DNA of 64,000 bases. Source: Chamaelirium japonicum (taxonomy: Eukaryota > Streptophyta > Magnoliopsida > Liliales > Melanthiaceae). Position 1 is the first letter of the stretch. Every line of letters begins with the position of its first letter. The position numbers and the translations under genes were made by a program. Shown one piece after another: positions 19,735 to 32,303 of the stretch. A model generated the notes under the pieces. That model saw only the letters and a program-made list of their open reading frames with translations, did not search any database and had not been told where the DNA came from. The stretch covers positions 80,977,995-81,041,994 of the forward strand of contig OX393555.1 of the NCBI GenBank assembly GCA_947650365.1, given 5' to 3'.

Positions 19735-22700
19735 CTAAGCGTTAAAAAATGATAAGTTAGCGTGTTTCGGTTTTGAAATAGGTTTGGATTCGATCGGATC
19801 GGCATCCGATAATTCGAAGTTGGAATTATTCTGTATTTCGGACTTGCGAGCAGGTTCTAATTGGATATTTGACCAATTTACGCTCCGATTCACCGATTTA
19901 GAGTCTAAGTGTTGGAAAATCATAACTTAGCGTGTTTCAGATATGAAATAGGTTTGGATTCGATCCGATCGTCATCGGATCGGCATCCGATAATTCAAAC
20001 TTGGAATTATGCCGTATTTCGGACTTTCGAGCGGGTTCTAATTGGATATTTGACCAATTTACGATCCGATTCACCGATTTAGAGTCTAAGTGTTGGAAAA
20101 TCATAAGTTAACGTGTTTTGGATATGAAATAGGTTTGGATTCGATCAGATCGGCAATGGATCGGCATCCGATAATTCGAAGTTGGAATTATTCCGTATTT
20201 CGGACTTGCGAGCGGGTTCTAATTGGATATTTGACCAATTTACGCTCCGATTCACCGATTTAGAGTCTAAGTGTTGGAAAATCATAAGTTAGCGTGTTTC
20301 GGATATGAAATAGGTTTGGATTCGATCCGATCGTCATCGGATCGGCATCCGATAATTCGAACTTGGAATTATTCCGTATTTCGGACTTGCGAGCGGGTTC
20401 TAATTGGATATTTGACCAATTTACGATCCGATTCACCGATTTAGAGTCTAAGTGTTGGAAAATCATAAGTTAACGTGTTTCGGATATGAAATAGGTTTGG
20501 ATTCGATCGGATCGGCAACGGACCGGCATCCGATAATTCAAACTTGGAATTATTCCGTATTTCGGACTTGCGAGCGGGTTCTAATTGGATATTTGACCAA
20601 TTTACGCTCCGATTCACCGATTTAGAGTCTAAGTGTTGGAAAATCATAAGTTAGCGTGTTTCGGATATAAAATAGGTTTGGATTCGATCCGATCGTCAAT
20701 GGATCGGCATCCGATAATTCGAACTTGGAATTATTCCATATTTCGGACTTGCGAACGGGTTCTAATTTGATATTTGACCAATTTACGCTCCGATTCACCG
20801 ATTTAGAGTCTAAGTGTTGGAAAATCATAAGTTAGCGTGTTTCGGATATGAAATAGGTTTGGATTCGATCCGATCGTCATCGGATCGGCATCCGATAATT
20901 CGAACTTGGAATTATTCCGTATTTCGGACTTGCGAGCGGGTTCTAATTGGATATTTGACCAATTTACGATCCGATTCACCGATTTAGAGTCTAAGTGTTG
21001 GAAAATCATAAGTTAACGTGTTTCGGATATGAAATAGGTTTGGATTCGATCGGATCGGCAACGGATCGGCATCCAATAATTCGAAGTTGGAATTATTCCA
21101 TATTTCGGACTTGCGAGCGGGTTCTAATTGGATATTTGACCAATTTACGCTCCGATTCACCGATTTAGAGTCTAAGTGTTGGAAAATCATAAGTTAGCAT
21201 GTTTCGGATATGAAATAGGTTTGGATTCGATCCGATCGTCATCGGATCGGCATCCGATAATTTGAACTTGGAATTATTCCATATTTCGGACTTGCGAGCG
21301 GGCTCTAATTGGATATTTGACCAATTTACGATCCGATTCACCGATTTAGAGTCTAAGTGTTGGAAAATCATAAGTTAACGTGTTTCAGATATGAAATAGG
21401 TTTGGATTCGATCGGATCGGCATCTGATAATTCGAACTTGGAATTATTCCGTATTTCGGACTTGCGAGCGGGTTCTAATTGGATATTTGATCAATTTACG
21501 CTCCGATTCACGGATTTAGAGTCTAAGTGTTGGAAAATCATAAGTTAGCGTGTTTCAGATATGAAATAGGTTTGGATTTGATCCGATCGTTAACGGATCG
21601 GCATCCGATAATTTGAAGTTGGAATTATTCCGTATTTCGGACTTGCGAGCGGGTTCTAATTGGATATTTGACCAATTTACGCTCCGATTCACCGATTTAG
21701 AGTCTAAATGTTGGAAAATCATAAGTTAGCATGTTTCGGATATAAAATAGGTTTGGATTCGATCCGATCGTCATCGGATCGGCATCCGATTATTCGAACT
21801 TGGAATTATTCCATATTTCGGACTTGCGAACGGGTTCTAATTGGATATTTGACCAATTTACGATCCGATTCACCGATTTAGAGTCTAAGTGTTGGAAAAT
21901 CATAAGTTAACGTGTTTTGCAACGGATCGGCATCCGATAATTCGAAGTTAGAATTATTCCGTAATTCAGACTTGCGAGCGGGTTCTAATTGGATATTTGA
22001 CCAATTTACGCTCCGATTCACCGATTTAGAGTCTAAGTGTTGGAAAATCATAAGTTAGCGTGTTTCGGATATGAAATAGGTTTGGATTCGATCCGATCGT
22101 CAACGGATCGGCATCCGATAATTCGAATTTGGAATTATTCCGTATTTCGGACTTGCGAGCGGGTTCTAATTGGATATTTGACCAATTTACGCTCCGATTC
22201 ACCGATTTAGAGTCTAAGTGTTGGAAAATCATAAGTTAGCGTGTTTCGGATATGAAATAGGTTTGGATTCAATCGGATCGGCATCCGATAATTCGAACTT
22301 GGAATTATTCCGTATTTCGGACTTGCGAGCGGGTTCTAATTGGATATTTGACCAATTTACGCTCCGATTCACCGATTTAGAGTCTAAGTGTTGAAAAATC
22401 ATAAGTTAGCGTGTTTCGGATATGAAATAGGTTTGGATTCGATTCGATCGGCAACGGATCGGCATCCGATAATTCGAAGTTGGAATTATTCCGTATTTCG
22501 GACTTGCGAGCGCGTTCTAATTGGATATTTGACCAATTTACGCTCCGATTCACCGATTTAGAGTCTAAGTGTTGGAAAATCATAAGTTAGCGTATTTCGG
22601 ATATGAAATAGGTTTGGATTCGATCGGATCGGCATCCAATAATTCGAACTTGGAATTATTCCATATTTCGAACTTGCGAGCGGGTTCTAATTGGATATTT

Positions 22701-24103
22701 GACCAATTTACGCTCCGATTCACCGATTTCGAGTCTAAGTGTTGGAAAATCATAAGTTAGCGTGTTTCGAATATGAAATAGGTTTGGATTCGATCGGATC
22801 GGCATCCGATAATTCAAACTTGGAATTATTCCGTATTTCGGACTTGCGAGCGCGTTCTAATTGGATATTTGACCAATTTACGCTCTGATTCACCGATTTA
22901 GAGTCTAAGTGTTGGAAAATCATACGTTAGCGTGTTTCAGATATGAAATAGGTTTGGATTCGATCGGATAGTCATCGGATCGGCATCCGATAATTCGAAC
23001 TTGGAATTATTCCGTATTTCGGACTTGCGAGTGGGTTCTAATTGGATATTTGACCAATTTATGATCCGATTCACCGATTTAGAGTCTAAGTGTTGGAAAA
23101 TCATAAGTTAGCGTGTTTCGGATATGAAATAGGTTTGGATTCGATCGGATCGGCATCGGATCGGCATCCGATAATTAGAACTTGGAATTATTCCTTATTT
23201 CGGACTTGCGAGCGGGTTCTAATTGGATATTTGACCAATTTACGCTCCGATTCACCGATTTAGAGTCTAAGTGTTGGAAAATCATAAGTTATCGTGTTTC
23301 GGATATGAAATAGGTTTGGATTCGATCCGATCGTCATCGGATCGGCATCCGATAATTCGAAGTTGGAATTATTCCGTATTTCGGACTTGCGAGCGGGTTC
23401 TAATTGGATATTTGACCAATTTACGCTCCGATTCACCGATTTAGAGTCTAAGTGTTGGAAAATCATAAGTTAGCGTGTTTTGGATATGAAATAGGTTTGG
23501 ATTCAATCGGATCGTCATCGGATCGGCATCCGATAATTCAAACTTGGAATTATTCCGTATTTCGGACTTGCGAGCGGGTTCTAATTGGATATTTGACCAA
23601 TTTACGATCCGATTCACCGATTTAGAGTCTAAGTGTTGGAAAATCATAAGTTAGCGTGTTTCGGATATGAAATAAGTTTGGATTCGATCCGATCGTCATC
23701 GGATCGGCATCCGATAATTCGAACTTGGAATTATTCCGTATTTCGGACTTGCGAGTGGGTTCTAATTGGATATTTGACCAATTTACGCTCCGATTCACTG
23801 ATTTAGAGTCTAAGTGTTGGAAAATCATAAGTTAGCGTGTTTCGGATATGAAATAGGTTTGGATTCGATCCGATCGTCATCGGATCGGCATCCGATAATT
23901 CGAAGTTAGAATTATTCCGTATTTTGGACTTGCGAGCGGGTTCTAATTGGATATTTGACCTATTTACGCTCCGATTCACCGATTTAGAGTCTAAGTGTTG
24001 GAAAATCATAAGTTAGCGTGTTTCGTATATGTAATAGGTTTGGATTCGATCCGATCGTCATCGGATCGGCATCCGATAATTCCAACTTGGAATTATTCCG
24101 TAT
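19735..24103 (-). repeat. 181-bp satellite, long array (about 24 monomers, - orientation)
   Basis: Monomer starts (complement of ATG) fall at 19923, 20104, 20285, 20466, 20647 and so on to 24009, mostly 181 bp apart. Four monomers are 170 bp (those between 21371-21541, 22232-22402, 22583-22753 and 22753-22923) and one near 21903-22051 is 148 bp. Variants of the hairpin segment (TCGTCATCGG, TCGGCAACGG, TCGTCAATGG) alternate irregularly, so there is local higher-order structure but not the regular 1,256-bp period of copy A. The array ends by a diverged partial monomer near 24103. Confidence 0.95.
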
Positions 24104-24210
24104 GTCTTGAGTCATTTATGCACATAAATAAATTATTATCCATAAAAAGTACCAATTGCATGAGTGAATTTAAAATAATTTGCACTTACAAAGATTCAGT
24201 CAAAGTTTAC
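24104..24210. other. Short non-coding spacer with one arm of the copy A inverted repeat
   Basis: Contains ACCAATTGCATGAGTGAATT, matching one arm of the 8562-8637 inverted repeat of copy A; the other arm is absent. Confidence 0.5.
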
Positions 24211-24324
24211 ATATATGTCAATATAACTGCAGAGATAGAAATCGAACTCCGTTGGGTGGCATATTGTTGTGTCCACTACAAATGTCACATGAGGAAGATA
24301 TCCCTCTTCCAACGAGGCACACAC
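24211..24324 (-). pseudogene. Captured ARGONAUTE exon fragment, copy B
   Basis: This is the same 114-bp exon as in copy A, on the opposite strand, with the [10 protein letters not shown] and [10 protein letters not shown] blocks and the same internal join. The upstream AG is kept. The last codons have changed so that CAG before the GT donor now reads TAT, weakening the 3' splice boundary. The shared internal deletion shows that capture and deletion happened before the two CACTA copies diverged. Confidence 0.85.
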
Positions 24325-24402
24325 CTAGCATGATTAAAAAATAAAATTCGATCATTTAAAAGAAAAACAGAGGCTACATCATTACTATGAGAGAGAGAGA
24401 GA

Positions 24403-24456
24403 CCATTTACGATCCGATTTACCGATTTAGAGTCTAAGTGTTGGAAAATCATAAGT
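24403..24456 (-). repeat. Solitary satellite fragment, copy B
   Basis: Counterpart of 8268-8322, inside the probable 3' intron. It matches the monomer start and the CGATTTAGAGTCTAAGTG block, and is flanked by a GAGA run and the ATAATATGATC stretch as in copy A. Confidence 0.8.
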
Positions 24457-24532
24457 GTGATAATATGATCTAAACTCAAATTAGTAAGATTCATATTTGT
24501 TGCTAATATTATAAAGATTAGTAAGTACCTGA

Positions 24533-26227
24533 TCATGAGGATGAGACACCGCTAGACCTGCTTATGAATTCATAAAATTTACGCTCCAGTTCCCTGCGAG
24601 CTTCTCTTTCCTCATCGAGGGCCTTCTTCTCTGCCTCAACCCTCTGCTCGAGGGCCTGCCTCTGCTCTCGCTCCGCCTAAATCCTCTGCTCCAGGGCCTG
24701 CCTCTGCTCTCGCTCCGCGTCTAGCATAGACTGCAGCTGAGTGATAGCACCGGTCTGGGTGTCCCGTGCCCTCGAGCGCATACCCTCTCGTCCAATGTAG
24801 AAGGAGGGCATGACTCCAAGGCCCGTATAAAGGACACGGCCGTGCGTGGCAGGTCTCAGCACAGTATCCATCGCTGAGTCGACAGATACTGAGCTGGAGA
24901 AGGAGCCGGCCTCACCCGACGGGGTCACCAGAAGTCGCATCCTCTCCTATATAAATACAACCAATGATATTCAATGATATTTTATGGCATATGTATAAGA
25001 ATATATTAACAGTAATTTAATTACTTACCACTTGCGAGGCAACCCTATCATCCAAAAATGCCCCATCGATACGCCGCCTCCTAGAGGCCTCAAAAAGGTC
25101 AATCCTATTAGGCTCGTGGCCCAAGGACTGTGTCTGTTGGACATATAAAATAAATAGATGAGTTAATATAACATGTATAGAGCTTTAAATAATAACAATG
25201 TTTGTATCATTTACCAGCTGCTGGGCAAGCTGGGGCATGGAGGTCCTCCCCCTCACTGGAGCAGGTATCGTCGAGGCACTTCTATTCTGCTTGCCTATAG
25301 CAGATTTCGCCTGTGTCAATCGATTAAATTTTGAAACATCAATACAAATTTATAGTATAACATTAAAACAAGTACGAATCAACAAAATTATAATTATACT
25401 TGAAAGTGAGGGGTGGCCCAGTGAGCGACCAAAAACTGTAGAACGTGCAGCGGTGGCACGTCTCTCGTCCTGGCCACAGCCTGTACCTCCTTAGCCGGCT
25501 GGCCGACCAGGTAACCGTAGAGCTGGTAGAGCTCGTGATGGTAATCCCTGTACCGCTCACCCATCATCTTCCATAAGTCCTCCCGATGGGTGTCGGTTTC
25601 CATGTTCTCCCATTTAAATTTCTCATGTAAAATCAATTTAGAAACAAGTCATTTTATCAAATCAAATTATAAAGAAGTACGATATTATTCTAAAATGCTT
25701 TAATGAAACTAACGTACCAAAAACTGCTGATACATCCTCTCCTTATAGGATGCATCAATGTTCTTCCACCCTTTTAACCCCACAATCGGGGCATTCCTCT
25801 CCTCCCGTACTATAATGCCGACCCACGTGGCGGCGTCAGAAGCGTACTCGCCCACAAAGGTCCTGCCGCTCCACTGTAGGGACAGCGGCTCGCGTAAGGC
25901 CGACAAGCGCCGGGCCGTCACCACGCCCCGGTCGCCTACGTGCCTGGTGATCCATGACCCTGCAAATAAAATATACATCAGTACTGAAGAAGTATTTACA
26001 ATATGTATAAAACTTTAGATCTAAACATTACCTGTGGGCGTAAACGCTGTAGCCGAGTGCTGAGCACTGCTCGAAGCTCCGGAGGCTGCGACCATATCAG
26101 GAGCTGGTGTGGAGAGAGGAGCAGCACTACCAGATCCGGACGGCTCAGCCTCGGACCCTGGGGTGGCAGCCGGAGCGCTCCGAGCTACCCCACCCCTGCC
26201 TCTACGAACATATGACCGTGATGCCAT
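24533..26227 (-). pseudogene. Transposase_24 (Ptta/En/Spm-type) gene, copy B
   Basis: Exons are colinear with copy A. Exon 1 (26227 down to 26032) starts MASRSYVRRGRGG and is in frame here, showing an Arg-Gly-rich N terminus. Exon 2 (25959-25718) holds QWSGRTFVG and IVREERNAPIV. At exon 3 the acceptor CAG|GAG of copy A has become CATGAG (near 25624), so normal splicing there is lost. Exon 6 carries MRLLVTPSGEAGS and the AEREQRQALEQ coiled coil, interrupted by a TAG at about 24676-24678 where copy A reads on. The equivalent of the copy A stop in this exon is intact here. Confidence 0.75.
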
Positions 26228-26520
26228 CTGAAACAGTTTAATTTACATATGAAACAGTAAGATTTACATATGAAACAATATGAAACAGTTTGATTTACAT
26301 ATGAAACAGTAAGATTTACATATGAAACAATATGAAACAGTTCGATTTACATATGAAATAGTATGATTTATGAAACAATATGAAACAGTTTGATTTACAT
26401 ATGAAACGGTATGATTTACATATAAAACAGTATAAATTAATATGATATACATATGAAACAATATGATTTATATATGAAACAATTTGATTTAAATATGAAA
26501 CAATTTGATTTACATACGGT
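26228..26520. repeat. AT-rich TATGAAACA tandem repeat between the two CACTA genes (copy B)
   Basis: About twelve imperfect copies of a 24-29-bp unit with ATATGAAACAGT and TTTGATTTACAT. Copy A has the same tract, but interrupted by about 1.07 kb of inverted satellite. Here the tract is continuous, with no satellite monomer. Confidence 0.8.
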
Positions 26521-27195
26521 CTAGTCATTTTCTGTCTCATCTCTGTCACTCTCATCGCTTCCCTCTTCTATGATTTGATCTGTATTCGCTGTCCAGTTTA
26601 TATTGTCGACATCTTCATTTTCGTCGTGCACTGCGTCGACAATGATTATCTCATCATTCTGGTATGCATCCAAATCATCATCGACGACCCCCGCATCCTT
26701 ATCTCCCATGTCATAAAAATCTCTGGGTGGTGACCTGACTACAATTTGCCAACCTGGAGAGGTATTATCTGGTGCATAAAATATCTGTTGCGCTTGAGAG
26801 GCAAGAATGAATGGATCTTCATATTGGGTATTCAATCTCTTGCTAGTGTTGATGCTGATAAAACTGTATTTGTCGACATTATAACCAGTCCCATGATTAT
26901 TAACATCATACGAATCGCATTTGAATAATACGATCCGATTTTGGCCAAGGAATTTAATCTCGAGAATCTCGTTGAGGACGCCGTAGAAGTCGATATTTTC
27001 TAATTCTTCTTGCTCACCGTTGACGACAACCCCACTATTTTGGGTTCTTCGTGATTTTTCACTATCTTTTGTCCAAAATCTATAATCGTTCACGATATAA
27101 CCATCGTACGATATTGCGTTTTGCAAAGGACTACAAGATAAGCGCCAGAGATCCTCATTCATCAGCGGATCGTGGTTATCGTGCAGCTCTTGTGC
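26521..27195 (-). pseudogene. DUF4216 exon of the TNP2-like gene, copy B
   Basis: The 213-codon frame from 27162 is open and nearly identical to copy A (DLWRLSCSPLQNAISYDGY, FYGVLNEILEIKFLG, an acidic tail). It is classed as a pseudogene because the rest of the gene is broken. The acceptor before it (27196-27197) is kept. Confidence 0.75.
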
Positions 27196-28425
27196 CTATA
27201 ATAACCACATGACATTCATGATATGAACACATAATTATTGTTCGGTAATGGATATCAATGAAATTCAGTAATGATGTGAATACTTAAGTGTTTCTCGAAA
27301 AACGATGGGAATTCACGATCATGAATTTGGGGAGCATTTCGAGTACCCCGATTATTAATAATGGTTTTATGCTTCCTGTTTTACAGGTTATGAATTAGAT
27401 TATAATTAGCACATATACTTAATGATGGACTGAAAGAATGAGTAAATGATCGTAAAATGCTTACTCAATGAATGGCCACACTTTATCACATTGGCGCAAC
27501 ACATACATATGTGCCTGTTGAATCTCATCTACAGACAATCGACGAGTTTTGCCTCCTCCTACAGGTCCACCCATTTCGGCAAATATAGGCAGACCCCTAT
27601 CGAAGTCTATTGGACCACCGTCATAGTTCCGCTCAAGTTGATTGAATCGCGTGTCTATACCATGTAGGTAATTTGAGCAGAATGTTAGACATTCTTCTGC
27701 TAGGTATCCTTCAGCAATTGATCCCTCCGGACGACTTTTATTATGAACATATGATTTCAATGTTCGCAAGTACCTAATTTGAGAAAAATATATTTGGATG
27801 AATATATCAAGAACGATCAAATACATTGTGCGAATGAGACGAGACGATTACCTCTCGATAAAATACATCCAGCGGTAATGAACTGGGCCGCCGAGTTTGG
27901 CCTCATTTGCCAAGTGAACGGTCAAATGCACCATGACATCAAAGAAGGAAGGTGGAAATATCATCTCTAGCTTGCACAATGTGAGTACAATATCCCTCTC
28001 CATCTATTCAAGTTGGTCCACTCTAAGTACCTTCGAGCACAACTATCTGAAAAAAGTGCTGAGCTCAATTAACGGACCGGACACCTGTTCCGTTAAATTC
28101 CCACGTATAGCAAGAGATAACAATCGCTGCATAAGAACATGACAATCGTGGCTCTTTAATCTAGACAACTTCCGACCGTTCTCTTGCACGCATCATGTGA
28201 TATTCGAAGAATAACCGTCTGGCATTTTCACAGACCGTAGGAATGCACATAAGGCTGCCTTTTGCTGTGAGCTCATGGTGTAGCATGCAACTGGCAACAC
28301 ATACTTATCCCCAATCTCTTAGGGATAAAGTGATTTTCGGATACCCAACTCCTTAAGATCGAGACGAGATTTAAGATTATCCTTCGTCTTATCATCGAGA
28401 TTCAGTAGTGTTCCTATAATGTTGT
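27196..28425 (-). pseudogene. TNP2-like transposase, 3' part, downstream of the copia insertion (copy B)
   Basis: This holds the DUF4218 exons (RPEGSIAEGYLAEEC, CDKVWPF in 27461-27826) and the C-terminal third of the main TNP2 exon. The premature TAG of copy A is present at the same place (complement at 28004-28006). Two more stops are private to this copy: TGA at 28193-28195 where copy A reads an Arg codon, and TAA at 28319-28321 where copy A has Gln. Both are C-to-T type changes on one strand or the other. The copia element enters at 28421-28425. Confidence 0.8.
28421..28425. repeat. Target site duplication GTTGT of the copia element (left copy)
   Basis: GTTGT directly precedes the 5' LTR and recurs at 38418-38422 directly after the 3' LTR. 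Copy A TNP2 reads the uninterrupted sequence with a single copy (complement near 3265), confirming the insertion. Confidence 0.92.
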
Positions 28426-30554
28426 TGTTAGGATTGATGTGTTCTAAGCTTGTAAAACTTTATGTTTTGGTTTAATAAAGATTGATAGTTATTATTATTT
28501 GAGATACATATAGGTGCGTAACACTGTTACGTGTTCTTTTGAGAACAGAGAGCCATGGTTATATGGTAGTCCACTGAGTTGAAGACTGAGTGGATTGGTC
28601 CCATATAACCTAAATAAGTTCGCAGCTATGATCAGGTTGGTCGCCTCATCATGTTAAGCTGTTGGTGATGACAGTTCATGGGATGTCTTTACCATGGTCA
28701 TCACCAGGCACAGTGTCTGTGGCTGAACGGAACTAACACGGTGTACAGATCAGTGAGCAGACACTGGTACACTAAGCCGTGTTTCTGCTTAGGGTAAAAC
28801 GGTCCTAAACCCTGAGGAACCACGACTGATGGACTAACCAGTTGTGTGGTGCTTTGGCGCACCAATGTGTGAGGGTCCATATGCAGTGATCCAAAACCAC
28901 GGTGTACTGGGTTACCCGGCGTTGCATTAGCATGTCACTCCTGCAGGCCATCCACACCCCTGATGGGAGGTGCGTTCCTTGGTGTGACTTACACTGTACC
29001 AAACCCAGGCCTGGTGGTCATCAGTTTGACTGTTGACCGGGTTCGATTACTCGACGGGGTAATCAGAGGTACGATGTATAGGTCAACCTGGAAGGAACCA
29101 AGTCATATGATCATTCGAGTCTGACGGTAGTCTTCACCGCTCGAAGTGAATCATGGCATCAAGTGGAGGGACAGCGGGTTTACCACTACTAAGCGGAGAG
29201 CAGGGGTATGATGGAGAACATAGTAAGTCTGGGTGAATTGGAGTGCAGCCTGCGTCACACTCTGGGTGGCTACACAGGTTAACTCGAGCTCAGAGGATCG
29301 ATGGTACACTCGGGTAGTGTGTCGATCGAGCTTGAGTTGGAAGCCATGAACCCCGGTCCCTGATGGTTCCACCTTATCAATATTATGTACGGTTCTTGAA
29401 CCGTCTCCTCGGAACACCATAAGCAGGAGGAAGAAAGAAGTATACGCACCGTGTGTGCTTGGCACTAGAGCACGGCAGATGCGTAATTACATACGAGTAC
29501 TAAGGGTTGAGCCCGGGATTAGTACAGAGTCGTATGTAGTAATCCCTAGCCATAAGTGAACTTCGCTGCATAGGTGCGATGCACCGGGGTATGTTGCGAG
29601 TTGACTAGTTGACTTTGCTAGAGGCACCCTCCGATGGCCTCAGTTAATAGTAAGTAACTAGTAGATATCACTTAAGTAATGGCCGCTAGGTATCGCACGC
29701 TAGAAATGGTCAAAATGAGGCGTCAGGGCGTTTTGGTAAAAACCTCAGTCTGCCGGACCTCACTGTTGGCCGATCCTAGTGGTGGGACACCTCACCAGGG
29801 CTGACCCTATGATGTAGGGATAAGAATCCCTCATCTATAGGGCCGGCCATATGGATAGGGATGGGGCGATAAAAACGGTTAAGATCGAGCCCTAAAAAGT
29901 GGGAAAACGGATAAATACACGGAGAGATAAAAAGGAGATAATGGAGAGATGAGATAAGGGGGTCATTATCCCCTTGGATCCTTATCCAAGGGGGGGTGGC
30001 CGGCCCTATAAAAGCACCTATGGGCGCCAGCCCCCATGTGCTAGAAAAACCGAACCCCCCCTCCTCTCATCTCTCGAGTTCTCTCCCGTTTCATCTCCCG
30101 TTTCCCGCTTGCTACTTCGTCTTCCTCGCGTGGAGTTCTGAAGAAGGAGAAGGGTCGTTCTTCGGAGGTACTCAGAGATCCGAGAGCGACGTTCCGTGCA
30201 TCGTGTGAGATCGGGTGAACAAGAAGGCAACATCTCCATTCGTACCGTCGGCATCTTCGCGAACGATCTTCCGTCTCCATCGACAAAGAAGACAATTCTC
30301 CGCGGTTAAAAGATCCGTACGAAAGGTATGTGTAATCTAACATGAAGATCTAGCGAGCATTATGATTTGCATCCATGCTAGTTAATCATTACGCTAGATT
30401 GCCGTTAGGGGTTTTCGATTCTCGTGCATACACATGCACACATATGTAGAATAGTTTCTATGAAAATTTAAATCGCGTAACGTGCACCATGAACGGTCTT
30501 TAGACCACCAAATCGCTTCCGCTGCGAGCCTCTGACCCGGATTAACTTCCAACA
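28426..30554 (+). repeat. 5' LTR of the copia element
   Basis: 2,129 bp, TG...CA ends. It is long for a copia LTR. It includes a hairpin near 28558-28611 (GGTTATATGG against CCATATAACC), a TATA box at 30007-30013 and CT-rich leader sequence after it. The antisense 104-codon frame at 29151-29465 recurs in the 3' LTR and has no known family. Compared with the 3' LTR it lacks a 4-bp piece near 28919 and one C in the run near 30055. Confidence 0.93.
30007..30013 (+). promoter_or_regulatory. TATA box of the 5' LTR promoter
   Basis: GGCCCTATAAAAGCACC places TATAAAA about 540 bp before the LTR end, followed by pyrimidine-rich sequence typical of a plant transcript start. The same box is at 37869-37875 in the 3' LTR. 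The position is a prediction. Confidence 0.65.
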
Positions 30555-30556
30555 AT

Positions 30557-30568
30557 TGGTATCAGAGC
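30557..30568 (+). other. Primer-binding site, initiator-Met tRNA type
   Basis: TGGTATCAGAGC lies two bases after the end of the 5' LTR. It is the standard complement to the 3' end of plant initiator-Met tRNA that primes minus-strand synthesis in many plant copia elements. Confidence 0.92.
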
Positions 30569-30744
30569 CGCATTAGTGGTGTATGTTTTACGTTTTCTCA
30601 TGAAACGAACATGTGTGCGCATGATGAATGCGTGAGATCATCGGGGTTCATACGCTTAGATCATGCATATGTATAGATTGTGCTTGTTCTATTAATCATT
30701 CTTGCAGGGCGCCGCTATAAATAATCTAGATCTATGCTTTGTGC

Positions 30745-30776
30745 TTGCTATCGGGGGTCGGACCCCGAGTTAGCAA
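30745..30776 (+). other. Leader hairpin 1 with GGGTCGGACCC core
   Basis: TTGCTA pairs with TAGCAA and CGGGG with CCCCG around a GTCGGA loop region. The core GGGGTCGGACCCC is nearly self-complementary, so it could also pair between two RNA molecules. Confidence 0.55.
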
Positions 30777-31105
30777 TTGTATGGATTTGCTTTCTGTGTG
30801 TGGATTTGTAATTGAGCCGTAGATTGGGCGAGTGATGGGGGTTGACCATCCTCGGTTTCCCATGGCCTTTTTCTAGGTGTGTTTTCTTTTCTTTCTAGGA
30901 AATTGTGTACGACCGAGCACTTGCTCGTAGCGTACTAGACATTTTCGGTTATAGATCGAGAAGAAAGATGTGCCAAAGAAATCCACCATCGGGAACGGAA
31001 GCGGAACCCTGGAGGATGAAGACGATCCGGCAAAGTGTTCGCGAGCGCGACGAAGAAGCTGGACCGAGGAACCTTGCGAAGAAAGCTAGAGGCCTGCGCT
31101 TTGCT

Positions 31106-31139
31106 AATTAGGTTCAGGGGTCGGACCCTGAACTTAATT
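31106..31139 (+). other. Leader hairpin 2 with GGGTCGGACCC core
   Basis: AATTA, GTTCAGGG pair with CCCTGAAC, TAATT around GTCGGA: a stem of about 13 bp with one bulge on each side, 330 bp downstream of hairpin 1 and with the same core. The rest of the two stems differs, so the core is the shared element. Confidence 0.6.
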
Positions 31140-32303
31140 CAGTTTTAATGGTTGCTTTTTTTAATTAGTTCTTTATGCTTCATATCGAACCCCGATGAGA
31201 TAATATGATTATCAGTTTTCAGAGGGATGCCTTTCCCCTCCGGTCCAAGCGACTGTTTGAGGTTAGGATCCCGCTAGATGACGCCTATTATCTATTTGAC
31301 TTTTAATGTTAGTGGGATCCCATCACATATGGTTATGCCACCATTAGGAGAGCACCCGACTAGTCGGGTGTGCCTATTTGGCCAGCATCAAAATCAAAGA
31401 TTAGATGGAGATCCATTGAACATCAATTGTCAAATCAATAAGCAAGGCGCCATGACTAGTGGGAGTCCTTTTCAGTGAGTCTAACTCTAGGATTAGCTCC
31501 AGAGCATTAGCGTGATAACCAATTTTGCAAAGCATCGATATTCTTGGAATATGTAATGTGACCCTTGAATGGAGAAATCCACTTGAGGCAGGGACTATGA
31601 TATTCCGAGAGTGATTAATGCTAGGCGAAGGGCTTGAACGCTAGTGGGAGCATGGTGTGACCAGGGTCTAGTATTTAGGAGGTCGCTACCTTTGCATTTG
31701 CATAAATTCATACTCGCAAAATAACCCTCAGAATAATAAGGGATGCAAGAGAGGACTTTTATAAGATCCTCTGGCCTCCACGGCCAGTCATTTTGTGTTT
31801 GGGTGGGGATGCATAACTTCACACCCCCTAGGGTAGGAGCTGTGTGTTTCCATGCCAAATTACTTAATGACCTCCCTGTGGATATGGCGATTACGGGGCC
31901 AGGAGAGAAGGGCTTTTCATCCCACCCTAGTGGGGGCCGCATGAACTCCCGTGTCGTAATTGCTTAGGCTCGTGGGTAAGCATCCTAAGTACACGTGAGG
32001 CATTCGTTGCGAAGACAACGGTGATCACGTGGTACTGGCCGAAAGATAACCATGGTCCATCACAGCCCTTAGTTGGCAGATTTGGATAGGGTCAAGGAAA
32101 AGGCCCGTGTAAGCGGATTGACGCTGTATGATGCCCCCTAGGGCAGGTACAGTCGATTCCGAGATCTTACATACATGGTTAATTAATCCATGGTAATGAC
32201 TTCGCTTGAGGGTAGCGTTGACATATGGATTTAATTAGCTTGTTTTAAAAAACCATAAAATAAGTTTTTTAATGCATACTCATTATTCAATCTTTATTTT
32301 CAG

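Larger units (their letters stand above)
30569..32303 (+). other. Untranslated leader of the copia element, 1.7 kb
   Basis: No conserved coding frame is visible between the primer-binding site and gag. A 68-codon frame at 30905-31111 and an antisense 115-codon frame at 31595-31942 resemble nothing I know. Two hairpins (30745-30776 and 31106-31139) share the core GGGTCGGACCC. The leader is unusually long and could hold packaging, dimerisation or translation signals. Confidence 0.6.

Noticed and set aside
8832-24009. Window as a functional centromere
   Set aside because: Monomer length and higher-order structure fit, but the arrays lie inside transposons, are only 4-5 kb long and are bordered by transposon ends. 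Sequence alone cannot show centromere function.
29151-29465. Antisense 104-codon frame, repeated at 37013-37327
   Set aside because: It lies within both LTRs, so duplication only reflects the LTR pair. No known family and no reason to expect a gene.
31595-31942. Antisense 115-codon frame in the copia leader
   Set aside because: Some plant retroelements have antisense genes, but nothing here resembles one and the composition is that of ordinary leader DNA.
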